The position numbers and the translations under genes were made by a program. DNA of 39,732 bases from a virus: positions 1 through 39,732 of IMG/VR virus record IMGVR_UViG_3300044970_001020; one strand, written 5' to 3'. Positions 14,831 to 24,476 of this stretch are shown here, piece by piece (the first letter of the stretch is position 1; every line of letters starts with the position of its first letter). A model generated the notes under the pieces. That model saw nothing but the letters and a program-made list of their open reading frames with translations. It had not been told where the DNA came from and ran no database searches.

Positions 14831-17800
14831 ATGGCAGAAAAGGTAATAGGTTTTAAAATCCAGATAGAAGGTTTAGCTGGAACAATCGAAACGGCAACGC
14901 AATTAAAAAGGCAAATAGCTGAATTAAATGCCGAGTTAAAAAAGACGGCGGACGTTGACGAAATCAAGAAACTTGAAAAGAAGTTAGTCGATTTAAAAGC
15001 GGCTCAGTCACTTGTTAACGATGTTACACGGGAACAAGTTAAGTTAAGAAAGGAAGAGATAGCGGGCATTGATAAATCACAGGGTGCTTACCGAAAGTTA
15101 AGCAAGGAATTAAACGACCAGCGCAACCGATACAAAGATTTAGCAGCAGCCGAACAGGAATCAAGTCAGGAGGCACGGGACTTATTAGTTTCAATCAATG
15201 CTTTAGATAAACGATTAAAGGGAATAGATGCCACGGTTGGACAATTTCAAAGAAACGTTGGCGGTTATACTGAGGCATTAGGGCAATTCTTTCCTAAGCT
15301 TGGTGGAACTATTGGCAATGTTACGGGCTTAATAGGTGACTTGTCAAGTGGCTTTGCACAACTTGGTAAAACAACAGGCGTCGCAAATATTGGGCTTGGT
15401 GGTATTGGTTTAGCATTGACGGCGTTTAGTGGTATTAGTGCTATTATTGACGAGGTGAGCCAATCAGCAAGAGCAATATTTGACCTTAAATTACAACTTG
15501 AAAACTTTGGCGTCGCGGCTGAGAACTTAGATGAAGTTGCGGTAAGGGCTCAAACCATTGGAGAAATATTTAAGGTTAGTGCGGACGAGGTTGCAGTTGC
15601 AGCTAATGTATTGGTTAAGGAATTTGGCGTACCTTTTGAAAAAGCATTTGATACTATTCAGTCTGGATTTTTAAAAGGCGCAGACGCTCAAGGAGAATTT
15701 ATACGTGAGTTAAAAGAATATCCTGCTCAATTTAAACTTGCTGGAATAGGCATTGAAGAATTTTTAGCTATATCAATAGATTCAGCAAATAAAGGAGTAT
15801 TTTCAGACAAAGCCTTAGATGCAGTTAAGGAATTTGGAATACAAGTTAGAGACCAAACTAAATCTGCAAAAGATGCTTTGATAGGTGCATTTGGCGAAGA
15901 ATTTACAACCAATTTATTTCAAAACATAAAAAACGGAAGCATCACAAGTGGTGAAGCTTTGCAACTTGTAACAAAAGAAATAAAAGAAACAGGTGTAAAT
16001 TCAGTCGATTTACAAAGGCTGATTTCTACTTTATTTGTTGGTGCTGGTGAAGACGCTGGAGCGTATGTACTAACCCTTGGAGATGTTTTAAATAATACAG
16101 ATAATTTATTTGGCGCTGAAACAGAATTACAAAAGCAACTTGAAAGAAATATAAAAGTTACTCAGGATTTAAATGAAGAAACGGCAAAGTATTCTCAAAC
16201 TGTTATTGATGCAGAAATATCAAGAAAGGAATTTTTAAATGGTTTAAAAAGCATTGCATTATTTATAGGTGATACTTTTATCGGTATTATAAATGCAGTG
16301 GCGGTAAGTTTTTCTGAATTGTTTGGTATTAATGATGAATTTGTAAAAAGAATAAAGGCTCAAAATGATAGAGCAAGTCAGGAAGATTATGAAAGGTTAG
16401 TCGCTCAAGGTGTTTTAAAAAAAAGTGAGACAAAAAAACAGGGCGAAGAAATATTAAAGGTTGGTAGTGAAGCATGGAAGAAAAGGGAAAATCAATTAAT
16501 GATTCAAAGGGAATCAGATTTAAATAAAGAAAAGGAAAAAGCAAAATTATTAAAAGAATCTTTACTTCAAACAGAAGATGGATTACAAAAAGAATTAGAC
16601 GCTAAGAAAAAGAAAAGAAAATCTATTGCTTTTGGTACTGAAGAATTTAAAAAGGTTGAATCGGAAATAAAGCAACTTGAAAAGGAATTAGAAAAGTTTA
16701 ATCCAAAGGAATCAGGAAAGAAAGGAGGTGAAAAATTTGTAAAAGAATTTACCGTTGGTTCAATCGCCGCATTGGAAAACAAGCGAAGCGAATTACAAAG
16801 CGCCTTTTCCAATGCCGTGGTTGGTTCTGATTCACAAAAAGAAATAGCGGTAAAATTAAACGAGGTCAACGCACAGATTAAAACGGCGGTTGATGCCCAG
16901 AACGAAATACTTGGTAAGTCAGACGAAGAAAAGAAAAGGATTGCCATTGATGAAATAAATCAAAATTTCAAAGTTGCTCAGTCTGTCATTAACCTTGCAC
17001 GTGCAAAGGAAACCACGTCCGAAGATGAGATTGAAAATATAAATCAAAGAAGAATTGTTTTAGACAATGATTACGCAAGGGAGGTACAAAGAATAAATAA
17101 TTTATTAGCACTTGAAAAAACTGGAAGTAAAGAGGCTGAAAACCTTTTAATTGAACGCAGAGCGGCTGAGGCAAATTACATTAAAGGCAAAGAAGGATTA
17201 GAAAAGCAAGAGAAAGGAATCAATGACAAAAGAGTTGCGACTGAAAAAAGTTTTAACGATAGGATTAAAAAGTTACAAATTGATGCAATAAAAGATAATC
17301 AAGAAAGGGAAATTGCAGCCGCAAAACAAAAAGGAGAAGATGATTTGGCAAATCTTAATAAAGAATTAGATGAAATTTTTGCATCGGAAACAGAAAAGGC
17401 AAGGTTAAGAAAGTTATTAACTGATAAAACAGAACAAGAAATAAAAGATATTGAGGATAAATATAAAAAGGCAAAAGATGAGGATGACGAGGACAAAAGG
17501 CGTAAATTAAGAGAAGCTATTGCAAATGGAATTAGTGAAATAATAAATTTTGTTGGTGTTTTACAGAAAAATGCAAACGATAAGGCATCTCAAATAATAA
17601 GTGAAAATATTGAGAAAACTCAATCAAATATTGAGGAACTTGAAGCCAGAGCAGACAAGGCATCAGGAATAAGAAAGAAAAGAATTGAAAAGGATATTGC
17701 GGCTCAAAAATTATTACTTGAGCAACAACAAGCCGAAGCCGAAGCGCTAAGGATTAAAAATGCAAAAGAAGAAAAACGCATTGCAATTATTCAAGCAATT

Positions 17801-18310
17801 ATTCAAGGTGCTTTAGCTGTATCCAGAGCGTTGTCAAGTGCGCCAATACCAATTAACTTTATAAACGCCGCCGCAGTTGGTATTGCAACAGGCGCACAAA
17901 TAGCAACAATAGCCGCCCAGCCTCTTGCGGAAGGTGGCGTTGTAACTGGTGAAAGAATAAACCGTAAACAAAACATTCCAACACGTTCAAACGGGGACAA
18001 TGTACTTGCGTATGTTAAACGAGGTGAGGTGGTATTGAATCAACGGCAACAAAGTTTATTAGGCGGTTCACCAACGTTCAGACGCATTGGAATCAAAGGT
18101 TTTGCCGAGGGTGGTTTAGTGCCGCCAATTTCTGCACCAATACAAGCCTTATCAGGTAACAATGATTTAAGCAACTTTTTACAAGTCATTGAGGCAAAGA
18201 CGGACGCAATTAATAATCGCATTGACAGGCTTCAAGCCTATGTCGTGTCCGATGACATTGCACGTGATTTGGCTGAGGGAAATAAACTTAAAGTAAAAGC
18301 AACTTTATAA
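14831..18310 (+). CDS. Tail tape measure protein
   Basis: This 1159-residue protein is the longest uninterrupted helical gene of the late arm. It has an N-terminal coiled coil (about 10-100), then a hydrophobic, glycine-rich stretch GLGGIGLALTAFSGISAI (about 187-204). Long Lys/Glu coiled coils follow (about 430-980). An Ala-rich hydrophobic segment (IIQGALAVSRALSS) and a Gly-rich GIATGAQIATIAAQP lie near 985-1030. This is the pattern of tape measure proteins, which set tail length and are ejected with the DNA. The part encoded by about 15640-16600 is more AT-rich than its flanks, a possible internal exchange. Confidence 0.85.
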   Translation: MAEKVIGFKIQIEGLAGTIETATQLKRQIAELNAELKKTADVDEIKKLEKKLVDLKAAQSLVNDVTREQVKLRKEEIAGIDKSQGAYRKLSKELNDQRNRYKDLAAAEQESSQEARDLLVSINALDKRLKGIDATVGQFQRNVGGYTEALGQFFPKLGGTIGNVTGLIGDLSSGFAQLGKTTGVANIGLGGIGLALTAFSGISAIIDEVSQSARAIFDLKLQLENFGVAAENLDEVAVRAQTIGEIFKVSADEVAVAANVLVKEFGVPFEKAFDTIQSGFLKGADAQGEFIRELKEYPAQFKLAGIGIEEFLAISIDSANKGVFSDKALDAVKEFGIQVRDQTKSAKDALIGAFGEEFTTNLFQNIKNGSITSGEALQLVTKEIKETGVNSVDLQRLISTLFVGAGEDAGAYVLTLGDVLNNTDNLFGAETELQKQLERNIKVTQDLNEETAKYSQTVIDAEISRKEFLNGLKSIALFIGDTFIGIINAVAVSFSELFGINDEFVKRIKAQNDRASQEDYERLVAQGVLKKSETKKQGEEILKVGSEAWKKRENQLMIQRESDLNKEKEKAKLLKESLLQTEDGLQKELDAKKKKRKSIAFGTEEFKKVESEIKQLEKELEKFNPKESGKKGGEKFVKEFTVGSIAALENKRSELQSAFSNAVVGSDSQKEIAVKLNEVNAQIKTAVDAQNEILGKSDEEKKRIAIDEINQNFKVAQSVINLARAKETTSEDEIENINQRRIVLDNDYAREVQRINNLLALEKTGSKEAENLLIERRAAEANYIKGKEGLEKQEKGINDKRVATEKSFNDRIKKLQIDAIKDNQEREIAAAKQKGEDDLANLNKELDEIFASETEKARLRKLLTDKTEQEIKDIEDKYKKAKDEDDEDKRRKLREAIANGISEIINFVGVLQKNANDKASQIISENIEKTQSNIEELEARADKASGIRKKRIEKDIAAQKLLLEQQQAEAEALRIKNAKEEKRIAIIQAIIQGALAVSRALSSAPIPINFINAAAVGIATGAQIATIAAQPLAEGGVVTGERINRKQNIPTRSNGDNVLAYVKRGEVVLNQRQQSLLGGSPTFRRIGIKGFAEGGLVPPISAPIQALSGNNDLSNFLQVIEAKTDAINNRIDRLQAYVVSDDIARDLAEGNKLKVKATL

Positions 18311-18574
18311 ATGTGTAATTGTATGAAAGGAAATAGCATTTGGGGAGAATTGGCAGACCGTATCCCTGAGGAATATAAGACGCAAGTCATGGCAACGGTT
18401 GACAGAACTTACCGTGTTTTATCCATTGACCCGTCGGATATGGATTATTTATTTCAGATTTATAACAACTTTGTCAACCATTACGAGCCTGAGCGAAGAA
18501 ATTGCCCAGCGTGTCGGACAAAAGTAGTGGGTAAAATGAGGCAAATAGTACAATTTTGGAGAGATGAGCAATGA
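18311..18574 (+). CDS. Small Cys-rich hypothetical protein
   Basis: This 87-residue protein has two Cys pairs, MCNCM at the N-terminus and NCPACR near residue 70, enough to bind one zinc. The rest is helical. I do not recognise a family. It starts just after the tape measure stop and overlaps the next gene by 11 bases. Confidence 0.6.
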   Translation: MCNCMKGNSIWGELADRIPEEYKTQVMATVDRTYRVLSIDPSDMDYLFQIYNNFVNHYEPERRNCPACRTKVVGKMRQIVQFWRDEQ

Positions 18575-18917
18575 GAAAAATAACATTGATAAGGAGTTAT
18601 TAATTGAATTTCAAATAAGCATCTTGGATAAATTCAAGGCATTGTGCGAAAAGGATAAAATAAAGCATAGTTATCCAGCTTTTATTGACTTCCTGTATCA
18701 AACCAACATTATAAAAGATTTGACGATAGCTAAATTCATGGTCATGGAACTTTACCCAGCCGCCTTGTTTGAAAATGAAAGCAAGATGAATGCCATTTTA
18801 GATATTAGTATTCAAACGGGGCTAAGTGAAAAAACCGTGTATAACATGATTCAACACCCTGAGTCCTTTGGCTATGGAATCAGCAAAAAAAGGAATAAGA
18901 AAAATAATAATAAATAA
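18564..18917 (+). CDS. Hypothetical protein with helix-turn-helix-like end
   Basis: This 117-residue helical protein has a C-terminal part, LDISIQTGLSEKTVYNMI, that reads like a helix-turn-helix, followed by a basic tail KKRNKKNNNK. DNA binding is plausible but unproven. It sits in the late operon before the prohead protease. Confidence 0.55.
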   Translation: MSNEKNNIDKELLIEFQISILDKFKALCEKDKIKHSYPAFIDFLYQTNIIKDLTIAKFMVMELYPAALFENESKMNAILDISIQTGLSEKTVYNMIQHPESFGYGISKKRNKKNNNK

Positions 18918-18926
18918 ATTTACTGC

Positions 18927-20315
18927 ATGACTTACGCTGATTATCCAGACACGGCAAAAAATAACGCAAGGAAAGCGTTAAACCATAAGAAGGACAACGG
19001 CTCTTCATGTGGAACTCGCGTTGGCTGGTTAAGAGCAAACCAAATCGCAAACGGCGAAGGCTTGTCGGAGGATACCGTCCAAAGAACTTACAGTTTTCTT
19101 TCCCGTGCGCAAACGTATGACCAAGGAAAATACTTTGACGAAGATGGAAATGAAATATGTGGTTCAATAATGTACGACGCATGGGGCGGAAGTGCGATGA
19201 GGGATTGGGCTGAAGCAAAGTTTAAAAAGATTGAAAAGGAAAAGGAAAGCAAAGCGATGGCAAAATTTAATATTGATATTTTAGGGGAAATTTCTGAATC
19301 TGTTAATTCGTACAATGCAGTACAAAGGGAAATTAACAACGCAAAGGGTAAGGAAATTAACTTGGTTATTTCATCTGGTGGTGGCTCAGTTACCGAAGGA
19401 ATGGCGATAGCTGATTTAATTGCTAATTACCCTGAGGAAACAACGGCAACAGGAATCGGACTCGTAGCGAGTATTGCAACGGTTGTACTGTTGTCTGCGG
19501 ATAATGTTAAAATGACTGAGAACGCCTTCATGATGATTCACCGACCTTGGAGTTACACGATGGGTAACGCCGACGAACTTGAGGCAACGGCAGAATTATT
19601 AGACAAGATGGAAGCAAAGTTATTGGACATTTATACCGCATCAGTTTATAAGCGCAAAGGGAGACAGAAAGACCTTAGTAACAAGATTACAGAAATGATG
19701 GCAGCCGAAACATGGTTGACTGCACAGGAAGCATTAGAGTTTGGATTCATTGATGAAATTGTGAAAGTTGGCGAAAAAAATATTGATTTATTACCGTTGC
19801 AAAATAGCCTAAACAAATTTCTAAATGTACCAGCCGCATTATTAACCAACAACAAAAAAAATGATGACATGGGTAATTCCATTTTAGAAAAAATCAAATC
19901 GCTTTTAAATAATATGGACGATAAAGAAAATATCGAAAATGTTATGCACGAAGAAGAGGAGATGAAAAAAGACGAGCCAAAGAATGACGAGGTTGGCGAT
20001 GCCATTCAAATGTTAAAAGACAATGGCTACTTTGTAATGAGCCCCGAAGAAATGGAGGCAATTCATTCAAAGCAAAAAGAGGAAATGGAATCGATGTACA
20101 AGAAGACCGATGAGCAAAAGAACTCTATTAATGAAATTGAAACAGTTCTGGAAACATTGGGAAAAGAATTAGTAGCCCTTAGGGCACAAGTTAAAAAAGG
20201 CATTGGACTTCCTTCGGGCGGAACAACGGCTGAAAAGATTATTGAAACAAAAGCAAAATTGAGTCCGTTTGATTCTTTTGCTTCATTAGTTAAATCTAAA
20301 ATTTCACAAAGATAA
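18927..20315 (+). CDS. Prohead protease (ClpP type) with N-terminal XkdF-like and C-terminal scaffold parts
   Basis: This is a 462-residue three-part protein. Residues 1-60 (YPDTAKNNARKAL, SCGTRVGWLRANQI) match a small domain often found with phage capsid maturation genes. Residues about 112-285 are a ClpP-like serine protease, with the oxyanion stretch SSGGGSVTEG, nucleophile Ser182 in VASIA and His205 in MMIHRPW. The third triad residue aligns with Glu261 in AETWLTA, where ClpP has Asp. Residues about 315-462 are an acidic coiled coil, scaffold-like. It would cut the scaffold and capsid precursors during head maturation. It lies just before the head genes. Confidence 0.85.
   Translation: MTYADYPDTAKNNARKALNHKKDNGSSCGTRVGWLRANQIANGEGLSEDTVQRTYSFLSRAQTYDQGKYFDEDGNEICGSIMYDAWGGSAMRDWAEAKFKKIEKEKESKAMAKFNIDILGEISESVNSYNAVQREINNAKGKEINLVISSGGGSVTEGMAIADLIANYPEETTATGIGLVASIATVVLLSADNVKMTENAFMMIHRPWSYTMGNADELEATAELLDKMEAKLLDIYTASVYKRKGRQKDLSNKITEMMAAETWLTAQEALEFGFIDEIVKVGEKNIDLLPLQNSLNKFLNVPAALLTNNKKNDDMGNSILEKIKSLLNNMDDKENIENVMHEEEEMKKDEPKNDEVGDAIQMLKDNGYFVMSPEEMEAIHSKQKEEMESMYKKTDEQKNSINEIETVLETLGKELVALRAQVKKGIGLPSGGTTAEKIIETKAKLSPFDSFASLVKSKISQR
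19869..20315 (+). CDS. Possible nested scaffold protein, in frame
   Basis: An in-frame ATG at residue 315 of the protease gene follows a run of A's (AACAAAAAAAATGATGACATGG), the kind of A-rich leader used here for starts. From it, 148 residues beginning MGNSILEKIK would give an acidic, coiled-coil scaffold. This parallels the C/Nu3 arrangement of lambda. It is inferred from layout only. Another ATG lies at 19861. Confidence 0.4.
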   Translation: MGNSILEKIKSLLNNMDDKENIENVMHEEEEMKKDEPKNDEVGDAIQMLKDNGYFVMSPEEMEAIHSKQKEEMESMYKKTDEQKNSINEIETVLETLGKELVALRAQVKKGIGLPSGGTTAEKIIETKAKLSPFDSFASLVKSKISQR

Positions 20316-20788
20316 TGGCATTCAATCCAACCGCCCAGAATGAGAATGGCTTTTTACAATCCAACACGTACATTGGAAAAAATAGCCTTAATCGAACAAA
20401 CCCCTATGCAAATGTTGACGGCTTAAACGCTGAACAACTTTACGGGGTTGATACCTATGAAGACCGTATTCCAGTATCGTTTACTTGGCATATTGCTTCA
20501 GCTGGTGACAGAACTACGGTTACACCAATTTACGGTGTTACAAGTGCTTCCGATTATTTAAAGTTTAACTTGATTGACGAAAGTGGTAATGAGGCTTACG
20601 GTGCTTGGATTTCTTCAGCGCCTTCAGCAGCCTTTAACATTACAACAACGGCGTTAAACACGGCGAACGATTGGAAGGCTTTCTTTGCAACCTCTAAGTC
20701 TGGAGCAAAGACCGAGTTCTCATTTAAAATTGAATCAGCAGCGGTTTTAACAAACACAACTGCGACGATTACTTACGCAAACCTTTAA
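20315..20788 (+). CDS. Putative head decoration or structural protein
   Basis: This 157-residue, beta-rich protein sits between the protease-scaffold and major capsid genes, where head decoration proteins are usually found. It contains DRIPVSFTWHIA and SFKIESAAVLT. No specific family is recognised. It overlaps the protease stop as TAATG. Confidence 0.5.
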   Translation: MAFNPTAQNENGFLQSNTYIGKNSLNRTNPYANVDGLNAEQLYGVDTYEDRIPVSFTWHIASAGDRTTVTPIYGVTSASDYLKFNLIDESGNEAYGAWISSAPSAAFNITTTALNTANDWKAFFATSKSGAKTEFSFKIESAAVLTNTTATITYANL

Positions 20789-20800
20789 AATTAAAAACAA

Positions 20801-21784
20801 ATGGCATTAGTTGAAATAAGCCAACTTGACGTATCCTTTAGAGGTACAGAGGCAAACAACATATTTTTAGAGCCTGTCTTTTTTGACGATGATTTACGCG
20901 GACAATTCCGTGTTCTTGGAAACGTCGCAAATAAAAAGAAAATGGTATTTGTCCAAGACCTTGAGAATATTGTAAGAAAATATTCTGGTTGCGGATTTAA
21001 TCCAGTTGGCTCGGTTGACATTTATCAGCGTACAATCGACGTTGAAAAAATGAAAGTTGACCTTGAAATGTGCTGGGACGAATTTGAAGACACCGTTTTT
21101 GAGGAGTTATTGAAAACAGGCACAAGGCTTCCAGATGTTTCGGGAACATTGATTGAAAACATTTTATTGACCCGTACACAACAGGCAATAAGAAATGACA
21201 TTACCCGTCTTTCTTACTTTGGTAATCAGGCTTCCAACAATCCTAACTATGACTCATTGGATGGATTTTGGACTGTTTATTACCCTCAGTTAGTTGCTGA
21301 TGATTTGATTCCAAGAACCAATACAGGCTCAGGCTCTGACCTTGTAGCTGGTGATGGCTTTGCGATTCTTCGTGCAATCTACGACCAAGCACCTTTGCAG
21401 TTAAAAGGTTTACCCGCTAACCAAAAGGTGTTTAATGTAACTGGTTCTGTATATTCTCAACTTCGTGAAGACATCGAAGAAGGCGGTGGGGGTGACTACG
21501 GTTTACTCCAGTTGATTAACGGGGTTGAGCAATTTACCTTCCGTGGTGTGCCTGTTGTGGCTCAATGGAGATGGGATGACATCGCAACATCTTTGGGAAC
21601 AACCAAGCCTCATTATGTGGAATATACAACGCCACAAAATAAGGTTATTGCAACCGACGTGTTAAGCCCTGAGACGGCTTTAGAACTTTGGTATGACCAG
21701 AAGGACGAAAAGGTGTATATTAAGGCTCGTTTCAAGATGGGTGTTAATTATATCCACCATTCATTAATCAGCGTAGGCTACTAA
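20801..21784 (+). CDS. Major capsid protein
   Basis: This 327-residue protein is consistent with an HK97-fold major capsid protein by size, position after protease and scaffold, and layout. It has an N-terminal arm, a helix-rich middle (IENILLTRTQQAIRNDI) and a C-terminal part with GVPVVAQWRWDD and YDQKDEKVYIKARFKMGVNY. Capsid proteins of Bacteroidota siphoviruses show this kind of ending. It starts after an A-rich leader (ATTAAAAACAAATG) with no overlap, as expected of a highly expressed gene. Confidence 0.75.
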   Translation: MALVEISQLDVSFRGTEANNIFLEPVFFDDDLRGQFRVLGNVANKKKMVFVQDLENIVRKYSGCGFNPVGSVDIYQRTIDVEKMKVDLEMCWDEFEDTVFEELLKTGTRLPDVSGTLIENILLTRTQQAIRNDITRLSYFGNQASNNPNYDSLDGFWTVYYPQLVADDLIPRTNTGSGSDLVAGDGFAILRAIYDQAPLQLKGLPANQKVFNVTGSVYSQLREDIEEGGGGDYGLLQLINGVEQFTFRGVPVVAQWRWDDIATSLGTTKPHYVEYTTPQNKVIATDVLSPETALELWYDQKDEKVYIKARFKMGVNYIHHSLISVGY

Positions 21785-21794
21785 TCCAAAATAA

Positions 21795-22343
21795 ATGAGT
21801 AGTATAACAAGCGGATGGCTTAATCAATGCGTCGATGGAACTTGCGCTGGTGGTATCGGTAAACTTTATATCGCCAATGCGAATCAAGTGACTGGTTTCA
21901 CCGCCAATGCCACGGCAGCGGTTACAGCGATTACAATGTCATCAACTGCCTCAGTATTTTACGAGGTAGAATTTCGGGACAATTCGGGAGCATTTACGGA
22001 AACGGTAACGCAAGACCCAGATACTCTGTCTGTTGCAGTTGAGCAAAGTTTGGTTGGTATAATCAACTGCCGCGACCAAGAGTTAAGAAACCTTATTCAA
22101 GATATGGCTGGACAGGCTTGCGGCTTGGTTTGTGTACACGTTGAAAATACGGGTAATTATTGGATTTGGGGTGCGGAAACCATTGGCGCAAAGAAAAGAC
22201 CAGCAAGGCTAACAAGCGCTGAAGGTTTATCTGGTGCTTTGTTTACCGATTCAAATCAGGAAACATTGACGATAACTTGCCGTACCACGAACAAAGCAAG
22301 ATTCATAGTTGACGGTGCAACCGTAATGGGAGCGCTTGATTAA
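21795..22343 (+). CDS. Probable tail tube (major tail) protein
   Basis: This 182-residue, beta-rich protein has VFYEVEFRDNSGAFTETV, an internal CRDQELRNLIQDMAG helix, WIWGAETIGAKKR, and an ending with ETLTITCRTTNKARFIV. The order of a strand pair, a helix, a strand with a G-A-E loop and a final strand fits the tube-protein fold. If correct, the tail tube gene lies among the head genes, far from the tape measure. Confidence 0.5.
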   Translation: MSSITSGWLNQCVDGTCAGGIGKLYIANANQVTGFTANATAAVTAITMSSTASVFYEVEFRDNSGAFTETVTQDPDTLSVAVEQSLVGIINCRDQELRNLIQDMAGQACGLVCVHVENTGNYWIWGAETIGAKKRPARLTSAEGLSGALFTDSNQETLTITCRTTNKARFIVDGATVMGALD

Positions 22344-22353
22344 AACATGAAAT

Positions 22354-22578
22354 ATGATAGTCAGGGAAAAAAGTAAGTTGATGATTTACGTCGGGGCTGA
22401 CCCAACGGGAAAGGCGGGAATACTAAAGAAGGCTATCGGAAATTTTACCCAAGCAGAATTAAGGGGTTGGTACAGTACCAACCCCACATCTGTTAGCCAA
22501 CACGTTATTTTTACTCCCGAGAAAAAAACCTATGAGCCAAATAAAGAAGACGATTCAAGCAGTTCCGAACAGGGCTAA
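22354..22578 (+). CDS. Small hypothetical protein before portal
   Basis: This 74-residue protein, IVREKSKLMIYVGADPTGKAG with an acidic Ser-rich tail (KEDDSSSSEQ), overlaps the portal start by 47 bases. No family is recognised. It may be a head-tail accessory protein. Confidence 0.55.
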   Translation: MIVREKSKLMIYVGADPTGKAGILKKAIGNFTQAELRGWYSTNPTSVSQHVIFTPEKKTYEPNKEDDSSSSEQG

Positions 22579-23959
22579 CAGAAATTTAAAAAGAAACAAT
22601 AGCCCTTTATTGGCTTCCGTTACTTTGGACACCTCAAACACTATGTTAGTGCAAGAGGATATTTTCAATGAACCTTCCAGAGAAAGGCTTGATTTCACAG
22701 GGGCTAAATGGGTTAGATTTTTTACTCAGAAAGACGACTTTTTAAAAAGTCTTATTGCCATTGTAAACAATTCCCCGACGCTTCGGCGTATCATTGAGGA
22801 CAAGGTTAACATGGTTGTCGGTGATGGATTTATTCCAATGAAAGGTAAGTCTAATACCTTGCTTACAACATCAATGAAGGGTGAGGTAATAACCGACGAT
22901 TCTTTAAATGAGATTGAGGAAGTTATTGGGCAAGTTAATTTGCATTCCCAAAACTTGCAAGAGGTGCTTGGCTCATTGGCTTTTGATTACGATGCTTTTG
23001 GAAATTGCTTTGCAGAAATTGTACGGGGAAAGGTTGGTTCTCAGCCTTTCACCTACATTTACCATGTCCCAGTTTACAACATTGGAATAAGAAAAGCAGA
23101 GGCTGACCAGATTATACGTTCTATTGGCATTTATGATAATTGGGAAGAAGTACCACTTACAACCGAGGGGACATATTACGAAAGGGAAGGGTTTAGGGAA
23201 ATACCAATTTACCCTGAGTTTAAGAAATTAGAAGACGGGACGGAGCGGTCAATTATCCATGTTAAACAATACGCGGCTGGATACTTTTACTTTGGTTTAC
23301 CTGAGTGGATAGGCGCGAAGATGTGGGCTGAAATTGAATATAGAATCCAGCGTTTTAATACAAGCAAGTTTGAAAATGGCTTCATGCCATCGGGAATATT
23401 ACAATTTTTTGGTTCAATGACATCGGTTGAGGCAAAGAGCCTTGTTGAAGGTATTGAATCAAAGTTTACAGGAATGGGAAATAATCATAAATTATTCGTC
23501 CAAGTTTTACGAGATGAAAAATTAAAGGCTAATTTTATTCCTACGTCAAAAGAAAGCGAAGGCGAATTTTTAAACCTTCAGAATCTTGCAGCCTCAGCGA
23601 TTGTTGTGGCTAACCGTTGGTCAAAGTCTTTAGCTGGTTTTGCAACATCGGGGCAACTTGGAACAAACCAACAGATACGGCAAGAAATGGAATACTTGCA
23701 AAACACCGTAATTAAGCCACGTCAAAACCTTTTGTTATCGAAGATTATTAACCCGTTCTTAAAAGAAATTGGGGTTTATAATCCAGCATTCACCGACGTG
23801 ACGTTTGGTATTTCCAACACATTACCCGTGTCTTTCATGGGTGATGTTGCAGTTGAACAAAATCTTTCATTAAACGAGAAAAGAGAAATATTGGGTTACG
23901 CACCCGTAGAAATAGAACAAACAACCCCAACCAATGAGCCAATTAATACAACCGAGTGA
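22532..23959 (+). CDS. Portal protein
   Basis: This 475-residue protein has the layout of siphovirus portals. The N-terminal region contains KDDFLKSLIAIVNNSPTLRRIIEDKVNMVVGDG, split by the usual clip-side segments. A central YIYHVPVYNI follows, then a helical stem region with TNQQIRQEMEYLQNTVIKPRQ, as commonly seen near portal C-termini. It forms the dodecameric ring through which DNA is packaged. The start overlaps the previous gene by 47 bases; the next in-frame Met (residue 38) would shorten it. Its position after the capsid gene, instead of beside the terminase, is unusual. Confidence 0.8.
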   Translation: MSQIKKTIQAVPNRANRNLKRNNSPLLASVTLDTSNTMLVQEDIFNEPSRERLDFTGAKWVRFFTQKDDFLKSLIAIVNNSPTLRRIIEDKVNMVVGDGFIPMKGKSNTLLTTSMKGEVITDDSLNEIEEVIGQVNLHSQNLQEVLGSLAFDYDAFGNCFAEIVRGKVGSQPFTYIYHVPVYNIGIRKAEADQIIRSIGIYDNWEEVPLTTEGTYYEREGFREIPIYPEFKKLEDGTERSIIHVKQYAAGYFYFGLPEWIGAKMWAEIEYRIQRFNTSKFENGFMPSGILQFFGSMTSVEAKSLVEGIESKFTGMGNNHKLFVQVLRDEKLKANFIPTSKESEGEFLNLQNLAASAIVVANRWSKSLAGFATSGQLGTNQQIRQEMEYLQNTVIKPRQNLLLSKIINPFLKEIGVYNPAFTDVTFGISNTLPVSFMGDVAVEQNLSLNEKREILGYAPVEIEQTTPTNEPINTTE

Positions 23960-24476
23960 AGTAATAGCTGGAGGGGTTGCACGTCCAACACCAGCCGATA
24001 TAAGACTTGATAAGTCGCTTATTAGTCCACATATTCAAGATGCGGAGTTCCGTTGGATTGTTCCCGCCATTGGATTAACCTTGTATGATTCAATGGTGAC
24101 AGACAAGGGAAGTTCAACCGCGTTTACATCAACTTCTTATCAGGACATTTGGGATAAACAATTAAAATCTTTTTGCGCTAATGCCGTCTTATATGAAGCT
24201 TCGCCCTACATGGTAATGCAACTTGGCTCAAATGGTTTATATACCCTTGATAATGAATACGGACAAAACGTCGGGGTTGATGGTTTAAAGTTTTATCAAG
24301 ATACCTTGTTACAAAGGTTGGACGTAAAGAAGAAAAGGATTAAAGATTTGCTTTGCAATTACTCAACACCTTTGACGGCGTTTATACCAAGCGCCATTGG
24401 TTGCCCTGAGTCAACTTGCGACGAACACGAGGAAGAGATTACAGACATTTACAACACTTTAGGCATTGTGCTATGA
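23934..24476 (+). CDS. Head-tail connector (adaptor) protein
   Basis: This 180-residue, mostly helical protein has RLDKSLISPHIQDAEFRWIVPAIG, as in the DUF6712-type proteins of Bacteroidota phages that resemble gp6 or gp15 adaptors. It overlaps the portal end by 26 bases, the place expected for an adaptor. Its TGA overlaps the next ATG. Confidence 0.6.
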   Translation: MSQLIQPSEVIAGGVARPTPADIRLDKSLISPHIQDAEFRWIVPAIGLTLYDSMVTDKGSSTAFTSTSYQDIWDKQLKSFCANAVLYEASPYMVMQLGSNGLYTLDNEYGQNVGVDGLKFYQDTLLQRLDVKKKRIKDLLCNYSTPLTAFIPSAIGCPESTCDEHEEEITDIYNTLGIVL

